Shown: positions 34,395 through 48,309, counted from the first letter of the stretch. The stretch is 64,000 bases of DNA from Candidatus Binatia bacterium (GCA_029243485.1 JAQWRY010000056.1:1-64000), one strand, 5' to 3'. Notes: a model not told the origin generated them from the letters alone. Translations and numbers: made by a program.

Positions 34395-35474
34395 ATGACT
34401 CCGAGCGGCTCAGGCCCCACGGGCGGTACCGTTTCGGGCGCCCCGTTCGTACCGCCGCGATTCCTCGCGGACGACCCATGCGGTGGCCGGATCGGGCCGG
34501 CGCCGTCGGATTTCCGTGTCGACGAGATCCCGGCGTACCCGCTCTCCGGGGAAGGAGAGCACCTCTTCTTGAAGGTGGAGAAGGTCGGCCTCAACACGGC
34601 CGAGGTCGCCCAGCGCGTTGCCCGCGCCGCCGGGCTGCGCGAGCGGGATGTCGGCTACGCGGGAATGAAGGACCGGAACGCGATCACGCGGCAATGGTTC
34701 TCGGTCTGCTGCAAAGACGAGAACGCCGAGGCGTGGAACCTCGGAGACGGCGTGCGGATTCTCGAGGTCACCCGCCACAAGAACAAGCTTCGTACCGGAC
34801 ATCTCACCGGGAACCGGTTCCGCATCGCGGTCGTCGACGTGCCGAGCGGAGGCGAGGAGCGCGTTCGCGAGATGGCCGACGAGCTTCGGCGGAGCGGGCT
34901 GCCGAACTACTTCGGTTCCCAACGCTTCGGGCGCGGCGGGCGGAACCTGAGCGAAGCGTGGGCCTGGCTGAACGGTGGCGAGCGGAGTGGGAAGCGTGGG
35001 CGGTTCGCGAACAAGCTTCTCCCGAGCGTTCTGCAGGCGGAGGTCTTCAATCGCTACACCGCTGCGCGCCTCGCCGATCCGACTGCGCTTCTCGAGGGAG
35101 AAGTCGTTCGGTTGGAGGGCTCGGCGAGTGGGTTCGTCGTGGAAGACGTGGCGGCGGAACTCCTGCGTTTGAAAGACGGGGAGATCCACCGCACGGGTCC
35201 GCTGCCAGGCCCGAAGGCGCGGCCGGCCGGAGCGGCGGCGCTCGCGCTCGAGGAGCGCATTCTCGCGGACGTGGGCCTCACCGAGGAGTCGAGGGCGGCA
35301 CTCGGAAAGCACGCGCCCGGCACTCGTCGCGATTTGCTCGTTCAGCCGGAGGATCTCGAAGCGAATGCGTCCGACGGTTCGCTCGTCCTCGAATTCTCGC
35401 TCCCGGCAGGTGCGTACGCCACGCAGGTCGTGCGCGAGTTTTGTGGGACGGACTGGGCGCGGCCCCGCGGGTAG
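34395..35474 (+). CDS. truD: tRNA pseudouridine(13) synthase TruD
   Basis: 359 residues, cytoplasmic, converts uridine-13 of tRNA-Glu-type tRNAs to pseudouridine. The N-terminal SDFRVDEIPAYPLSGEGEHL, the catalytic GYAGMKDRNAITRQW (Asp93) and GHLTGNRFRI followed by LPNYFGSQRFGRGGRN are TruD hallmarks; the RNA-binding insertion (TRUD domain) follows, ending with AYATQVVREF. Length matches the family. An alternative later start near residue 20 (PPRF) is possible since the first twenty residues are low-complexity. Housekeeping gene, clean frame. Confidence 0.95.
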   Translation: MTPSGSGPTGGTVSGAPFVPPRFLADDPCGGRIGPAPSDFRVDEIPAYPLSGEGEHLFLKVEKVGLNTAEVAQRVARAAGLRERDVGYAGMKDRNAITRQWFSVCCKDENAEAWNLGDGVRILEVTRHKNKLRTGHLTGNRFRIAVVDVPSGGEERVREMADELRRSGLPNYFGSQRFGRGGRNLSEAWAWLNGGERSGKRGRFANKLLPSVLQAEVFNRYTAARLADPTALLEGEVVRLEGSASGFVVEDVAAELLRLKDGEIHRTGPLPGPKARPAGAAALALEERILADVGLTEESRAALGKHAPGTRRDLLVQPEDLEANASDGSLVLEFSLPAGAYATQVVREFCGTDWARPRG

Positions 35475-35555
35475 CCGGGCGCCTCTGTGCCGAGGCGGGC
35501 GGCGTCGGGTCGGTGTACTCGGCTCGGTCCCTATGAGAAAGACTTCGGAGAACCC

Positions 35556-36749
35556 ATGGCTCAGATCTACGACGTACTAGCCCCGTTTCACGAGCGTGCC
35601 GCGCGCGACGCGGCTCTGGCCCAGCTTCGCCGCGACGACCCCGTCCACTGGGATGTTCCCAACGAGTGGTGGCTGATCCTGCGGCACGCGGACGTTCGCG
35701 ACGTCTCCCGCGATCCGGAGCTCTTCTCGTCCGAGCCCCGAGGGCCGTGGCATGCGTTCGAGGCTCATTTCTCGATGCAGGCGATGGATGGTGAACCGCA
35801 CAAGCGGCATCGCAGCGTGGTGAGTCGGGCGTTCACGCCGCGGATGGTTTCGCGGCTCGGCGAGCGAGCCTCGCAGTTCGCCGACGACGCGATCGACGCG
35901 CTCGCCGGTCGGAGCAGCGGTGACTTTGTCTCGGAGCTCGCGGTGCCGGTACCGATGCGGATCATCGCGGACATGCTCGGCGTGGCGGACGAGCGGCTGG
36001 ACGACTTTCGTCGGTGGACCGATGCGACGGTCGTCGCTGCGAGTGGGCAGGCGACGGACGAGGACATGGCGCGGGTGGCGGAGTGCATGGGCGAGTTCCA
36101 CGCCTATCTCGCGACGGAGGTGGAGAGGCGACGTGCGGCGCCTGGGGACGATCTGCTCAGCCGGATCATCGAGGCCGACGCGGAGGGCACGATCGACTTC
36201 GGCGGTGATCCCGACCGCCTCGAGGCCAATGAGATCACCGACTTCGCGATCTTCCTTCTCATCGCGGGGAACGAGACGACGCGCAACGGTATCTCGCAGG
36301 GGATGCGCGCGCTGTTCGAGCATCCGGCGGAGCGTCAACGTCTGGTCGAAAACCCGGCGTTGTGGGAGACCGCAGCGGGGGAGGTCCTGCGCTGGACCGC
36401 GCCCGTGCGCGCGATGCGTCGCGTCGCAATGCGCGATACGACGCTCGGAGATCGGCGGATCGAGAAAGGGCAGTCCGTCGTGATGGTGTACGCATCCGCG
36501 AATCAGGACGAGGACGTCTTCGAGGATGCGCACTCCTTCCGGGTCGATCGCACGCCGAACGATTTCCTCTCGTTCGGGTTCGGTACGCACTATTGCCTCG
36601 GCGCCAACCTCGCCCGACTGGAGATCCGCGCAGTGCTTAGTCGTGTTCTCGAGCGGCTGCCGGATTTGCGACTGGCAGCGGGAGCGGCACCGGTGGAAAT
36701 GCCGAGTGCGCTGCTGGATGGTTTGGAAGAGCTGCCCGTTGAGTGGTGA
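35556..36749 (+). CDS. Cytochrome P450
   Basis: 397 residues, soluble bacterial P450 fold. I-helix oxygen-binding AGNETT (237-242), ExxR as EVLR (276-279), and haem-thiolate loop FGFGTHYCLG with Cys347. ATG 35556 has GGAG five bases upstream. The N-terminal HWDVPNEWWLILRHADV and FSSEPRGPW, and the MDGEPHKRHRSVVSRAFTPR B-C region, are like CYP125/CYP142/CYP107-type enzymes of lipid, steroid or terpenoid catabolism; subfamily not certain. It needs a ferredoxin partner, not encoded in this window. No operon partner: truD lies upstream and a dead sulfatase is opposed downstream. Confidence 0.93.
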   Translation: MAQIYDVLAPFHERAARDAALAQLRRDDPVHWDVPNEWWLILRHADVRDVSRDPELFSSEPRGPWHAFEAHFSMQAMDGEPHKRHRSVVSRAFTPRMVSRLGERASQFADDAIDALAGRSSGDFVSELAVPVPMRIIADMLGVADERLDDFRRWTDATVVAASGQATDEDMARVAECMGEFHAYLATEVERRRAAPGDDLLSRIIEADAEGTIDFGGDPDRLEANEITDFAIFLLIAGNETTRNGISQGMRALFEHPAERQRLVENPALWETAAGEVLRWTAPVRAMRRVAMRDTTLGDRRIEKGQSVVMVYASANQDEDVFEDAHSFRVDRTPNDFLSFGFGTHYCLGANLARLEIRAVLSRVLERLPDLRLAAGAAPVEMPSALLDGLEELPVEW

Positions 36750-36764
36750 GGCTGGGCGAGGCCT

Positions 36765-40933
<4,169 letters not shown>

Positions 40934-41087
40934 CTTTTGGGCGGGCAGGGTCCAGCGATGCCCACCGAACTCGGCATGCTCGTCCTCTGGGTGCTTCTCT
41001 CGCTTGCGCAGGCTTTCCCTGCGCTAGCCTCGGTCCTGTGGGCGCACGGGTTTGCGTACGGGGACGGAACCGCGAGCCCGGCGCCCG

Positions 41088-41684
41088 CTAACGTTTGCGC
41101 GCGGCGGTCGGGCCGGCAGGCATCCCGCGGTCGCGACCTGGGTAGTACATTGGCTTCTCGTCCGGATTCTCCTCGCCAAAGCGAACGGAGCGACGGTGCC
41201 AGCGGCGGTACTTGTCGTCGGACATGCCGAGCCGTTTCCCCCGATTTGCGATCAGTGCCCGCTGCACCGCCCAGACGTTGCGGGTCGACAGGCGCCAATC
41301 GCACCGATCGAGCCGCCGCAGGTCGTAGGTGGCGTAGCCGGTGATGCGTCCGGTGCGGTCGATGAACGGTGGCATATAGCTTCGTACGAGGGATTTGAGT
41401 GTGCGAAAGACCGTTCGTCGGCCGTGTAGCCCCGGGTCGCGGGAGCGTGCGACGGTTCCGAAGCGGCCGTCGCGCTCGAACAAGAAGAGGACTTGGTCGA
41501 GCTGGTCCTTCGAGCGCAGGTCGAGCAGGAGCGGCGGAAAGCCGTGCGCTTCGAGGATGGTCGCCCCAGAGAGCGCGGCTTCGAGGCAGTGGGCCTGCGG
41601 CCTCCGCAGTACGCCGCGCAATGTGCGCGCGGACGCGCCTCCGGGTTCGGTGTTGTAGGCAAGCGAGTCGACGAAGGCCCGCGC
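41088..41684 (-). pseudogene. Transglutaminase-like Cys-protease-fold protein, 5'-truncated
   Basis: The open frame begins right after a TAA at 41687-41685 and reads FVDSLAYNTEPGGASARTLR, GVLRRPQAHCLEAALSGATI, GFPPLLLDLRSKDQLDQVLF, GTVARSRDPGLHGRRTVFR, then CDWRLSTRNVWAVQRAL. A Cys in AHCLEAA followed by DQLDQVLF (the His or equivalent) has the order of small transglutaminase-like proteins of bacteria; that role is inferred. There is no usual start codon before the conserved YNTEPG segment; the only candidate is a TTG at 41621, already inside it. I treat it as truncated, or else starting at a rare codon. Confidence 0.5.
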
Positions 41685-41833
41685 TTAGCGCGGTGTCCGA
41701 CCGGGGACAGGTGCCAGCCGGACGGTTCCTGCTCGCGTTAACGAGTGGGGGCGCCAGGCGAGTACGGGCGCCCCTCACACCAACCGGCCGCTGCTCGTGC
41801 TCCGGGGCCCCGGCCTGTGCTAGCGTTAGGGCA

Positions 41834-42541
41834 GTGCTCTCACGGCCGCTCCGCGCGTGGCTGGCGCTCAGGCTCGAACGCAACGCGGACGATGAAGTGT
41901 TTTGTCCGCAATTCACGAACCAGTTCCGTGACGAGGAACCCGAGGCGGTGGTCGAGCTTCTCGAGCGCGAAACGGCACGGCTTCTAGCCCGTATGCCGGT
42001 CTTCCTGCAGAAGGTGCGGCTTCCCGGCCGGACAGGGCCGCGCGCCGACCTGGACGTTCTGCACGAGAGCTATCTGCAATCCCATGAGATCGTTAAGGAG
42101 TTCTTTCAGCACGCGTTCGAGTTTCGGATTGAAGCCCCGGGCCGGTTCGTTCGGGCCATCGAGATGCAGCATCTACTCGGGCAACTCGAGGAGTCGACCT
42201 TCGGGGTGGCGCGGTTGGCCCTCTCTGCGGAGTCGTCGTCCCCGACTTTTGCGATGCTTCGCAACACGCTCGTAGAGTCCGTCGACTTCATGCTCCATAC
42301 CACAATTGATTGCTTCGACGGTTCGAACGAGAAGGATCGTCTGATTTTCGAAGCCGTGACGAGCGACAAGGGGCCCCTGATCGCAGAGATGCGTGAGGCG
42401 CACCTCGATGACGCCGAGCACCTGAGCCGGGCGGAGCAAGCTGCGCTGCTGGCGCTCTTGATCCACTTTGAGGCCCTTGTGAACCAAATGCACCAATTGG
42501 GCGTGCGTCGTCAGGCCGCGATCGCCTCCGGTGCGGGATAG
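41834..42541 (+). CDS. Helical protein of unknown function, PhoU-like composition
   Basis: 235 residues from GTG 41834 (weak AGGG nearby; a frame to 41399 is only a shadow). Almost entirely alpha-helical and charged: VVELLERETARLLARMPVFL, LHESYLQSHEIVKEFFQHA, IEMQHLLGQLEESTFGVARL, MLRNTLVESVDFMLHTTIDC, EAVTSDKGPLIAEMREAHLD. The repeated helical pairs resemble PhoU domains and the cytoplasmic tail of Na/Pi cotransporters, but there is no transporter part. An 8-bp GGGGCGCC hairpin (41748-41774) precedes it. It lies 11 bases before the DUF1214 gene, so the two probably form an operon. Confidence 0.6.
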   Translation: MLSRPLRAWLALRLERNADDEVFCPQFTNQFRDEEPEAVVELLERETARLLARMPVFLQKVRLPGRTGPRADLDVLHESYLQSHEIVKEFFQHAFEFRIEAPGRFVRAIEMQHLLGQLEESTFGVARLALSAESSSPTFAMLRNTLVESVDFMLHTTIDCFDGSNEKDRLIFEAVTSDKGPLIAEMREAHLDDAEHLSRAEQAALLALLIHFEALVNQMHQLGVRRQAAIASGAG

Positions 42542-42552
42542 CGGAGTAAACG

Positions 42553-43818
42553 ATGAAGATCGCGTTGGCCTTCGTGGCCGGGGTGGCGCTGACGCTCGGC
42601 GCCGTGTTCGTTCTCACCGGTTCGGTCGTGGCACCGCCGGTGGAGAAGAGCCGAAATCTGCAGGCCAGCTACGACCAGTTCGTCCAGACGCTGGCAGATG
42701 CCGGCGACTTCGTAGAAGGCCACAAGTGGTACGGGACCGAGCGGGAGCAGGCAGAAGCGTATCGCCACATCATGCGGATCCTGATCTCTTCCTTGGAGGA
42801 GCGGGGTCTCATGGATCCGCACTTTCCCTACTTCCGCATCATTCGCCCGCGGACGAAGTCGGGGATGGACAACTCGGACCAGCGCTACCTAGCGGCGGCG
42901 TTGGACGGGGGTTCGGAGTATCGGGTGTGGGGGACGCGGGGCAGCAGTCGTCGTCTGGATTTCGTCCTCTACGAGGATGTCGTGCAGGGCCGGACTCTCG
43001 CCACGCTCTCGACGAACGAGCTCGTCGTCGACGAGGATGGGCGTTTCGAGGTGGTCGTGAGCCCGGACGAGCACGCGGGCAACTGGCTGCGGAGCGAATC
43101 CGTGCCGCTCAAACTTCTCGTTCGCCAGATCCACTCGGACTGGGAGAACGAGCGGCCGGGTGAGGTCCACATCGATCGGATGGGGAAGCCGCTCGTCGTC
43201 GCGCCGGAGATGAACGCGGAAATCATGGCGGCGCGTCTCGATGCGGTCGCTGACGACTTCGCGACCCGCGTGCGACACTGGCCAGAGTTCAGCCGCACGC
43301 GGATCGCCCTCGCTCCTGCGAACTGGCTGACCCCGGCCCAGGACACCGGTGCGATGGGGGGCCTGCCGGGCCGCTTGATGGTCGGAGGCCATTTCGACCT
43401 GGAAGAGGGCGAAGCGCTGATCATCAAGAGCTACCCGAGCAACGCCGTCTACCAGGCGATCCAGCTGGGGCATCACTGGTGGGAATCTCTCGACTATGCG
43501 GATCGCCAGACCAGCCTGACAGCCGATCAAGCGCGGCTGAGCTCTGACGGCGCGTACTATCATGTGATCGCTCGCCAGGATCCCGGTGTTGCAAACTGGC
43601 TCGACACCGAGGGCTTCCAGCGCGGGGTCATTTTCATGCGGTTCGACGGGATGCAGCCGGCGGTCATTCCCGACGGGGAGGAGCCGACCGCCACCAAGGT
43701 TTCGTTCGACCAGGTCCGGGATCACCTGCCCGACGACGAGCCCACGATCGCGCCCGAGCAGCGTGCCGCCGAGATCGCGGTCCGGAGACGCCACGTGCAG
43801 GAACGATTCGGGAACTGA
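42553..43818 (+). CDS. DUF1214-domain protein with N-terminal membrane anchor
   Basis: 421 residues. The N-terminal KIALAFVAGVALTLGAVFVL is an uncleaved anchor or signal peptide, so the protein faces the periplasm. Middle and C-terminal parts match DUF1214: AEAYRHIMRILISSLEERGL, MDPHFPYFRI, KSGMDNSDQRYLAAAL, YRVWGTRGSS and a late LAPANWLTP. The family is widespread, often in catabolic genomes, and its reaction is unknown. A short 11-base gap behind the helical protein suggests cotranscription; DUF4404 follows 55 bases later. Confidence 0.82.
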   Translation: MKIALAFVAGVALTLGAVFVLTGSVVAPPVEKSRNLQASYDQFVQTLADAGDFVEGHKWYGTEREQAEAYRHIMRILISSLEERGLMDPHFPYFRIIRPRTKSGMDNSDQRYLAAALDGGSEYRVWGTRGSSRRLDFVLYEDVVQGRTLATLSTNELVVDEDGRFEVVVSPDEHAGNWLRSESVPLKLLVRQIHSDWENERPGEVHIDRMGKPLVVAPEMNAEIMAARLDAVADDFATRVRHWPEFSRTRIALAPANWLTPAQDTGAMGGLPGRLMVGGHFDLEEGEALIIKSYPSNAVYQAIQLGHHWWESLDYADRQTSLTADQARLSSDGAYYHVIARQDPGVANWLDTEGFQRGVIFMRFDGMQPAVIPDGEEPTATKVSFDQVRDHLPDDEPTIAPEQRAAEIAVRRRHVQERFGN

Positions 43819-43873
43819 GGTCGTCAGCGCGCGCACTCTTGCCCGGGCCCGGCTCCTCGCTCATCATATCGCC

Positions 43874-44149
43874 ATGGCGTCTGATTCGGAGCTCCAAGAC
43901 CATATTCGCTCGCTACACGAGGAACTCGAGTCTTCGTCGTCGATCGACGATGATGCGCGCAAGCAGCTCGGGGTACTCCTGAACGACATTCAAGTGCTCC
44001 TCGAGCGAGAGGGAGCCGACACGGCCCCCTCTCGCGAGTCGTTGATCGAGAGTCTCGAGGCTGCAACAAGCGAGTTTGAGACGTCCCACCCGACCCTCTA
44101 CGCGACGGTCGGCCGATTGATCAATACGCTCAGTAATCTCGGGATCTGA
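43874..44149 (+). CDS. DUF4404 family protein
   Basis: 91 residues from ATG 43874: DSELQDHIRSLHEELESSSS, ARKQLGVLLNDIQVLLEREG and a final HPTLYATVGRLINTLSNLGI. Short acidic all-helical protein whose three-helix layout (LHxEL, LxxLxxDIxxLL, xxHPxLxxxxxxIxxxLxxxGI) matches DUF4404 of proteobacteria. Cytoplasmic; function unknown. End of the plus-strand cluster that starts at 41834. Confidence 0.85.
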   Translation: MASDSELQDHIRSLHEELESSSSIDDDARKQLGVLLNDIQVLLEREGADTAPSRESLIESLEAATSEFETSHPTLYATVGRLINTLSNLGI

Positions 44150-44291
44150 CGCGGGCATGGGCGGCATCGGGTCGGGGCGGTCCGCTCGGTCTGCCCGGGT
44201 TCCCTGCCCAGTTCTTCGCGTACTAACGGCTGGCGTCGGGGAATGCGGCCGAAGCGACCCGAGAATTTCTGCGACGCCTGTCCCTCGTGCG

Positions 44292-46580
44292 CTAGTCCCA
44301 CCACTGCGCGACACTGAAGGCTAACTCGCGCGGATCGTCGCTGTTTCCGGTTTCGGCGGGTAGCCACGTCCGGTTTGCTTCGAACCGAAGTATCTTGCCC
44401 TCTGTCGGGTGCCGGGGGACGGAGATTTCGTGCCACTCGTGGTCGGGCAACTCGAGGAGTACGTAGATCCCAGCGGAGCCGATGCGGACCTCGAGCGGGT
44501 CGGAAGCAACGTTCGGGGCGAAGGTCCTCAGCCGGAGAGGAACGGACCCTAGGCCATGGCCCAGGGTCACGATGCCCTCGCGGCCGAGGGTCGAGCGAAA
44601 CCAGGTCATGCCATCGCTTTCTGGCCGGTCGAAGCCGAAGAACTCGCCGCCCCGGATCGGAGCCAGCTGCATCCCCGACACCCGCATGCTGAGCAGTCGC
44701 GGGTCGCGCTGCGTGGGGCGGTGCAAGAACGGGCGGATGGCGCGTCTGGGACGAAGTACCACGCGGCGGTTCTCTCCGTTCTCAGTAGGCTCGAGCGGGA
44801 ACGCGAAGCTCGTGACGTCGGGGTTTACGACCAGCGGCTCGCGCACAGTGGTGTCGTCGATGCGCCAGTCGATCGTCAGCGGGCGCTCCAGGTCGAACCC
44901 GAGGGGCACGTCGGCGAGATCGAACTTCAGGATGCCGCCCGCGCCCGAGAGCTCGACGCCGCAGGCGTCGTAGCACCACCGCCACGCGGTCCCGCCGCCT
45001 TCCTCGAGATAGTGCATCCCGAACTCCCGGTCGTTCGGCGTGGGAGGAAATGGCGGACCTGCGAGACGCACCATCGCTGCCAGCACGCCCACCGTCGCCG
45101 CGAACAGGAGCAATGCGCCGTGGCGCTCCCGCTTTGCGCCGGCGGCAGCCGGCACCGACGCGAGGACACCGAGCCCGCACCACACGTAGAGCTCCACAAC
45201 TCGAACGTAGAAGACGTACTGGACGAGCCCTATCACCGAGACGACGAGAATAAACGGAAATCCGACCCGGGGTTTCCTCGACGCCGCCATCGCGGCGGCA
45301 CCCAGGAGGAGGAAGTAGGCAGCGAGCCCGAGAGAGCCGCGCTCGGCGAGGATCATGAGGTAGGTGTTGTGCGCCGACCCGTGCATGCTCATGTACCCCG
45401 GCGCGTCGCGTACGACGTAGTCGGGGTACAGCCAGCTGTACGTGCCGAGGCCCTGTCCAAGGATCAGACGTTCTCGTGCCATCGCCATCGTTGGCGTCCA
45501 GTAGTTCGATCGATTCGAAAGGTCGGACAGGAGAAGGCCGGCTCGTGTCCGCGCGGGCGGGCTCACCGCGAGCACGCTGCCGATCAGGAGCGCGACGGTG
45601 AGCCCTGCGGCGGCGACCATCTTGGGCCTCCGGCGAACCTCGAAGCTGGCGAGCGCGAGCGCAGCAAGCGCGGCGGTGATCCACGCCGCTCGCTGCAGCG
45701 TGAACAGGATCGCAACCAGGCCGAGGAACAACGCCGTGGTCCCCAGAGCGCGGTCCCCGGCACGCTCGGTGCGCAGGAGGAGGACCGGCCACGGCAAGGC
45801 GGTGAGCAACAGTTCCGCCATCCACGACGGGTGGTCGAAGAAAGAGTGCATCCGTTCGGCGTACAGCGGGCTGATCGGCCGGAACGCGGCAAGTGAGATC
45901 CATCCGAGCCGCTCCGCAATACCGGCACCGGCCGTGAGGAGTATCAGTACGGCGCTCACGCGCGCGAAGCGCTGTGCCCCCGCCTTCCCTTGGAAGACGC
46001 AGAGCGCCAGCAGGAAGGCCCCCGTCGCACTCAAGAGGTGAAGCGCTTTGGTCAGGGGATAGGCCGAGACGTACTCGTTGGCGAGCAGTAAAAAGCGCGT
46101 GACGAGGGCCAGGTCGGCGAGGTTGCCGACCGGCGGGTGATACCGAGTGGGCAGGAGCGACGCGAGCGAGAGCGCGAGGAACAATGCGGCGGCAGGTCCG
46201 ACCAGCCCGGCGGACGGCAGCGGCGTGCGACGGATCGCGCGGCTGAGGGACCACGCCCCGAGTCCGGAGAACAAGGCCGCGTCCAGGAAGGGGAGGCGAG
46301 GGCCGCCGGGCCCGGTGCCGAAGAGCGGTAGTGACACGATGAGCAGGCATGCAAACCAGGCCGGGTGAACGACGGCGAGAAGGGCGACGAGCCCGACGGC
46401 AATTCGCGCGGGGAGGTCTTCGGCCGAAGCAAAGGCGCTGGCCACGAGGATTCCGACGGCGCCGAGCACGGCGAAGAGTGTGTTCGCGGCGGCGGACGGG
46501 TGGCCCGCCGGCGCCCATACGTAGCTCGTTTCCTGTGGGTCCCGTGCGCGAGGGGTTGCTTGGCCGTGAACCGGGTTCAC
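44292..46580 (-). CDS. O-antigen-ligase-like membrane protein with C-terminal periplasmic domain
   Basis: 762 residues if it starts at GTG 46580; the frame is open to 46895, but that part overlaps the propeller gene on the other strand and is not membrane-like, so the start is uncertain. About eleven membrane segments (ANTLFAVLGAVGILVASAFA to ALLLFAATVGVLAAMV) surround the large periplasmic loop whose MSMHGSAHNTYLMILAERGS carries the His and Arg/Glu pattern of WaaL/Wzy-C proteins. After the last helix comes a 220-residue region rich in beta-strand (LTIDWRIDDTTVREPLVV, RPRRAIRPFLHRP) unlike ordinary ligases. Predicted to polymerise or transfer a lipid-linked glycan at the periplasmic face. No other polysaccharide genes adjoin. 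Confidence 0.78.
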   Translation of the reverse strand: MNPVHGQATPRARDPQETSYVWAPAGHPSAAANTLFAVLGAVGILVASAFASAEDLPARIAVGLVALLAVVHPAWFACLLIVSLPLFGTGPGGPRLPFLDAALFSGLGAWSLSRAIRRTPLPSAGLVGPAAALFLALSLASLLPTRYHPPVGNLADLALVTRFLLLANEYVSAYPLTKALHLLSATGAFLLALCVFQGKAGAQRFARVSAVLILLTAGAGIAERLGWISLAAFRPISPLYAERMHSFFDHPSWMAELLLTALPWPVLLLRTERAGDRALGTTALFLGLVAILFTLQRAAWITAALAALALASFEVRRRPKMVAAAGLTVALLIGSVLAVSPPARTRAGLLLSDLSNRSNYWTPTMAMARERLILGQGLGTYSWLYPDYVVRDAPGYMSMHGSAHNTYLMILAERGSLGLAAYFLLLGAAAMAASRKPRVGFPFILVVSVIGLVQYVFYVRVVELYVWCGLGVLASVPAAAGAKRERHGALLLFAATVGVLAAMVRLAGPPFPPTPNDREFGMHYLEEGGGTAWRWCYDACGVELSGAGGILKFDLADVPLGFDLERPLTIDWRIDDTTVREPLVVNPDVTSFAFPLEPTENGENRRVVLRPRRAIRPFLHRPTQRDPRLLSMRVSGMQLAPIRGGEFFGFDRPESDGMTWFRSTLGREGIVTLGHGLGSVPLRLRTFAPNVASDPLEVRIGSAGIYVLLELPDHEWHEISVPRHPTEGKILRFEANRTWLPAETGNSDDPRELAFSVAQWWD

Positions 46581-46782
46581 TTCGCGTTCATACCTCAATC
46601 GGAGCCATCCCCAAGCGGTTGTCGCTCGCAATTGGCGGAAAGGCTCGGAGACGCGGTCTCGGGGACGGGAGCTTCTGCTGATTTCGGCCGGGTGCTCGTG
46701 ATTGAGGCAAGCCGTCTGGGATTTCTCGGTTGACGCCCGCTCCGGCTCGCCGGTAGCGTTGGGTTCCACCGCGAGGACTTCG

Positions 46783-48309
46783 ATGATCCGACTCCGCCTC
46801 TCCCTGCTCGTCGTTGCGGTCGGGCTGCTTCTCTCCGCAGCGCCCGATGCGTCGGGGTTCGTCTTCACGGCGACACGTAAGAAGGTCACCAACATCGCCG
46901 ATCACTTCACTCGGCACCCGGCCCCGGACAAGAAGGCGAAGAAGGTCGTCTTCTTGTCGCGCGCGGGCCACGAGGGGGTGTTGCCGCCCTTCGAGTTCGA
47001 GGACACGTTCGACTTCGACGGCAGCGGGAACGACTTCGCTTCGGGCTCGCCACCGAGCCCGGCTTGCCCCACCTGCGCGGACGTCGCCGATATCGACAAC
47101 CCGACGAACGTCTACCTCTGGACGAAGTCCTCGAACGAGGTTTCCCAGCTCACGTTCTCCGAGTCGGGGGGCGACGGCGCGAACCGGTGGCCGGAGATCG
47201 ACTCTCGTGGCGACTGGGTTGCCTGGGATTCCGACCGGGACCACGTACCGGGGGCGCCCGGCAACGCGGATGCGAACGGCGAGATTTTCCTCGCCCGCGT
47301 CTCGACCGGGACGATCACTCAGGTCACCGACACGATCGGCGGCGGGGCCGACGCCAATCGGCGGGTCGCGATTGGAGACAAGGGCGACGTGCTCGTGTTC
47401 GAGTCGACGCGCGATTTTGCCTCGGTGCCCTCGTGCTCGATGCCGGACGAAACGACGTCTTGTGCAAACGCCGATGGGAACGCGGAGATCATGGTTTACG
47501 AACCCGAAGGGGCCCGGCTCATGCAGCTGACGGCCACCACCGGCGACACGGCCGGCGTTGCTAACATCCGCGCGCGGGTCAGTGTGGACGGGCGGTTCGT
47601 GGTCTTCCAGTCCACGCGGGATCCGGGGGCCACGCCGGCGGCCGGTACGATCTGCACAGGTCTCGACGACGTTTCGGCATGCGCGAACGTCGATGGAAGC
47701 TCGGAGATCTTTCTCTACGACCGGAAGGACCGGGATCTCACTCAGGTGACGTCGACCGGTGCGGGGCTCTGCGGGGGCGAGGACGCAAATCAGCGGGCCG
47801 ACGTCAGCAAGAAGGGCAAGTACGTCGTTTTCCAGTCGAAGTGCGAGGATGAACTCAACGCCGGCGGATGTGGTGCGTGCGACGCGAACAATGAGATCTT
47901 CGTGGTCGCGAGGAAGAAGCAGGAGATCCACCAGGTCACGCTGTCGGACGCCGGACGCAATCGCTTCCCGCGCATCGCGAGCACCGGCGCCTACATCGCT
48001 TTCCAGTCGGATCGTTCATACGTGGGTGAGAACGTCGCTCATGAGGACGCGCTCTATCTTCTACGTCGCAGCAGCCTCGCCGCATCGGGCTTCCTGACGA
48101 GCCGAACGCAACTGCTCGAGGATGCGATTCTGTCGGGCGGGGGGACCCTCCAGAATCCGGTGGCCCGGGTCACGGTGCCGAATTTCACCGGTGGTTTCGA
48201 TACCGACATCGATCGCATCGGGCTCAGCGGCAACGGGCAGTTCCTTCTTTTTCACAACGGCAAGGACGTCACGAATCAGGAGACCTGGCTCGTCGATCGC
48301 AAGAAGTAG
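46783..48309 (+). CDS. Secreted beta-propeller protein (PD40/TolB-like repeats)
   Basis: 508 residues from ATG 46783 (GAGG shortly upstream) with signal peptide MIRLRLSLLVVAVGLLLSAA cleaved after PDASG. Repeated blades read VAWDSDRDHVPG, LVFESTRDFAS, VVFQSTRDPGAT, VVFQSKCEDE, IAFQSDRSYVG, each following a G-D/G-R strand and ending in an E-I-F/M-x-x-x contact (NGEIFLARVST, NAEIMVYEPEG, SSEIFLYDRKD, NNEIFVVARKK). Six or seven blades, exported, perhaps calcium-binding through the DANGE/DANNE loops. No enzymatic domain. Function unknown; propellers of this type often bind ligands or partner proteins at the cell surface. Confidence 0.88.
   Translation: MIRLRLSLLVVAVGLLLSAAPDASGFVFTATRKKVTNIADHFTRHPAPDKKAKKVVFLSRAGHEGVLPPFEFEDTFDFDGSGNDFASGSPPSPACPTCADVADIDNPTNVYLWTKSSNEVSQLTFSESGGDGANRWPEIDSRGDWVAWDSDRDHVPGAPGNADANGEIFLARVSTGTITQVTDTIGGGADANRRVAIGDKGDVLVFESTRDFASVPSCSMPDETTSCANADGNAEIMVYEPEGARLMQLTATTGDTAGVANIRARVSVDGRFVVFQSTRDPGATPAAGTICTGLDDVSACANVDGSSEIFLYDRKDRDLTQVTSTGAGLCGGEDANQRADVSKKGKYVVFQSKCEDELNAGGCGACDANNEIFVVARKKQEIHQVTLSDAGRNRFPRIASTGAYIAFQSDRSYVGENVAHEDALYLLRRSSLAASGFLTSRTQLLEDAILSGGGTLQNPVARVTVPNFTGGFDTDIDRIGLSGNGQFLLFHNGKDVTNQETWLVDRKK

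Noticed and set aside
41748-41774. GGGGCGCC hairpin as a terminator
   Set aside because: It lies upstream of both flanking divergent frames and has no T run; it is more likely incidental or part of a promoter region.
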